This document shows positions 6,841 through 6,946 of a DNA stretch of 6,946 nt, piece by piece (position 1 is the stretch's first letter; each line of letters begins with the position of its first letter). Under the pieces are notes generated by a model, which was given only the letters and a program-made list of their open reading frames with translations, had not been told where the DNA came from and did no database searches. Origin of the DNA: an uncultured Bacteroidales bacterium (GTDB taxonomy: Bacteria > Bacteroidota > Bacteroidia > Bacteroidales > UBA932); NCBI GenBank assembly GCA_946627685.1, contig CAMOVV010000061.1, positions 1 to 6,946 of the forward strand, in the 5' to 3' direction. The translations under genes and the position numbers were made by a program.

Positions 6841-6860
6841 AATAAATTGTGTTAATAAAT
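6838..6860. repeat. Perfect 10-bp direct repeat GTTAATAAAT, two copies 13 bp apart
   Basis: GTTAATAAAT occurs at 6838-6847 and again at 6851-6860, a start-to-start spacing of 13 bp, 20 bases upstream of ATG 6818. Two short A/T-rich copies could be operator half-sites or part of a promoter. There are too few to call iterons. Confidence 0.6.
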
Positions 6861-6887
6861 ATTTTCTATCCAATCGCCACAAGGCTG

Positions 6888-6945
6888 TCATTTACTACGT
6901 TTAAGTGTCCTGTGCATCTGTTCATCACGGCTGACGGCACATACG
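6888..6945 (-). CDS. Possible C-terminal end of an upstream gene (18 residues visible)
   Basis: From the right edge one minus frame reads VCAVSRDEQMHRTLKRSK and stops with TGA at 6888-6890. The charged, protein-like composition and basic end fit a real C-terminus, and all other genes run the same way. A second frame (…SAVMNRCTGHLNVVNDSLVAIG, stop TAG 6866-6868) is also open to the edge, so the choice of frame is uncertain, and the fragment is too short to identify. Confidence 0.3.
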   Translation of the reverse strand, partial: VCAVSRDEQMHRTLKRSK

Positions 6946-6946
6946 G

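Larger units (their letters stand above)
6819..6887 (-). promoter_or_regulatory. A/T-rich leader upstream of the DUF4099/DUF3945 gene, probable promoter region
   Basis: Between a possible upstream stop (6888-6890) and ATG 6818 lie 69 bases that are clearly A/T-richer than the neighbouring coding sequence. I see no convincing match to the Bacteroidota -7 (TAnnTTTG) element. The nearest is TATTTATT, about 17 bases after a TTG, and it is weak. The stretch holds a perfect 10-bp direct repeat and an 11-mer shared with the next gene's leader. The position at the head of a gene group supports a promoter or operator, but no exact site can be given. Confidence 0.4.

Noticed and set aside
6838..6860. 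Plasmid iterons or CRISPR repeats
   Set aside because: There are only two 10-bp copies, with no further units, spacers or replication gene in view.

Overview
The window reads as part of a Bacteroidota (probably Bacteroidales) mobile genetic element, either a conjugative plasmid/ICE or a large phage-like element. The main clue is the rightmost complete gene, whose protein combines DUF4099-like and DUF3945-like regions; these families are known almost only from Bacteroidota conjugative elements. An ArdC-type anti-restriction relative lies next to it. Gene starts are preceded mostly by A/T-rich leaders without a strong Shine-Dalgarno, as is usual in this phylum. No replication, relaxase or T4SS gene is visible here, so the type of element is an inference.

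All supported genes lie on the minus strand and are read from right to left. Right edge (6819-6946): a possible gene tail, then an A/T-rich leader with a perfect 10-bp direct repeat. 5982-6818: DUF4099/DUF3945 protein, followed by a strong intrinsic terminator (about 5927-5957). 4744-5901: ArdC-like protein with an apparently dead zincin site. 3127-4710: large protein with a RyR domain near its N-terminus and an unrecognised C-terminal half. 296-3115: 939-residue fusion of a degenerate ADP-ribosylglycohydrolase domain, an unrecognised middle, a DUF488 domain with intact motifs, and a coiled-coil basic tail. 1-213: start of a small membrane protein in a different, A/T-rich codon style. The genes from 5901 to 296 are 11-33 bp apart and look like one operon.

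The most interesting signal is how the parts fit together. Two neighbouring proteins, the RyR protein and the ARH/DUF488 protein, share a region of about 200 residues that I cannot assign to a named family, and part of it seems to occur a third time inside the RyR protein. The operon also holds two pseudo-enzyme domains (ARH without most metal-binding acids, zincin without HExxH) beside intact RyR and DUF488 modules. This resembles the 'polyvalent protein' theme of mobile-element conflict proteins: mixed domains that bind or sense nucleotide-like ligands and may protect the element on entering a new host. The joint function is an inference; the sequence does not establish it.
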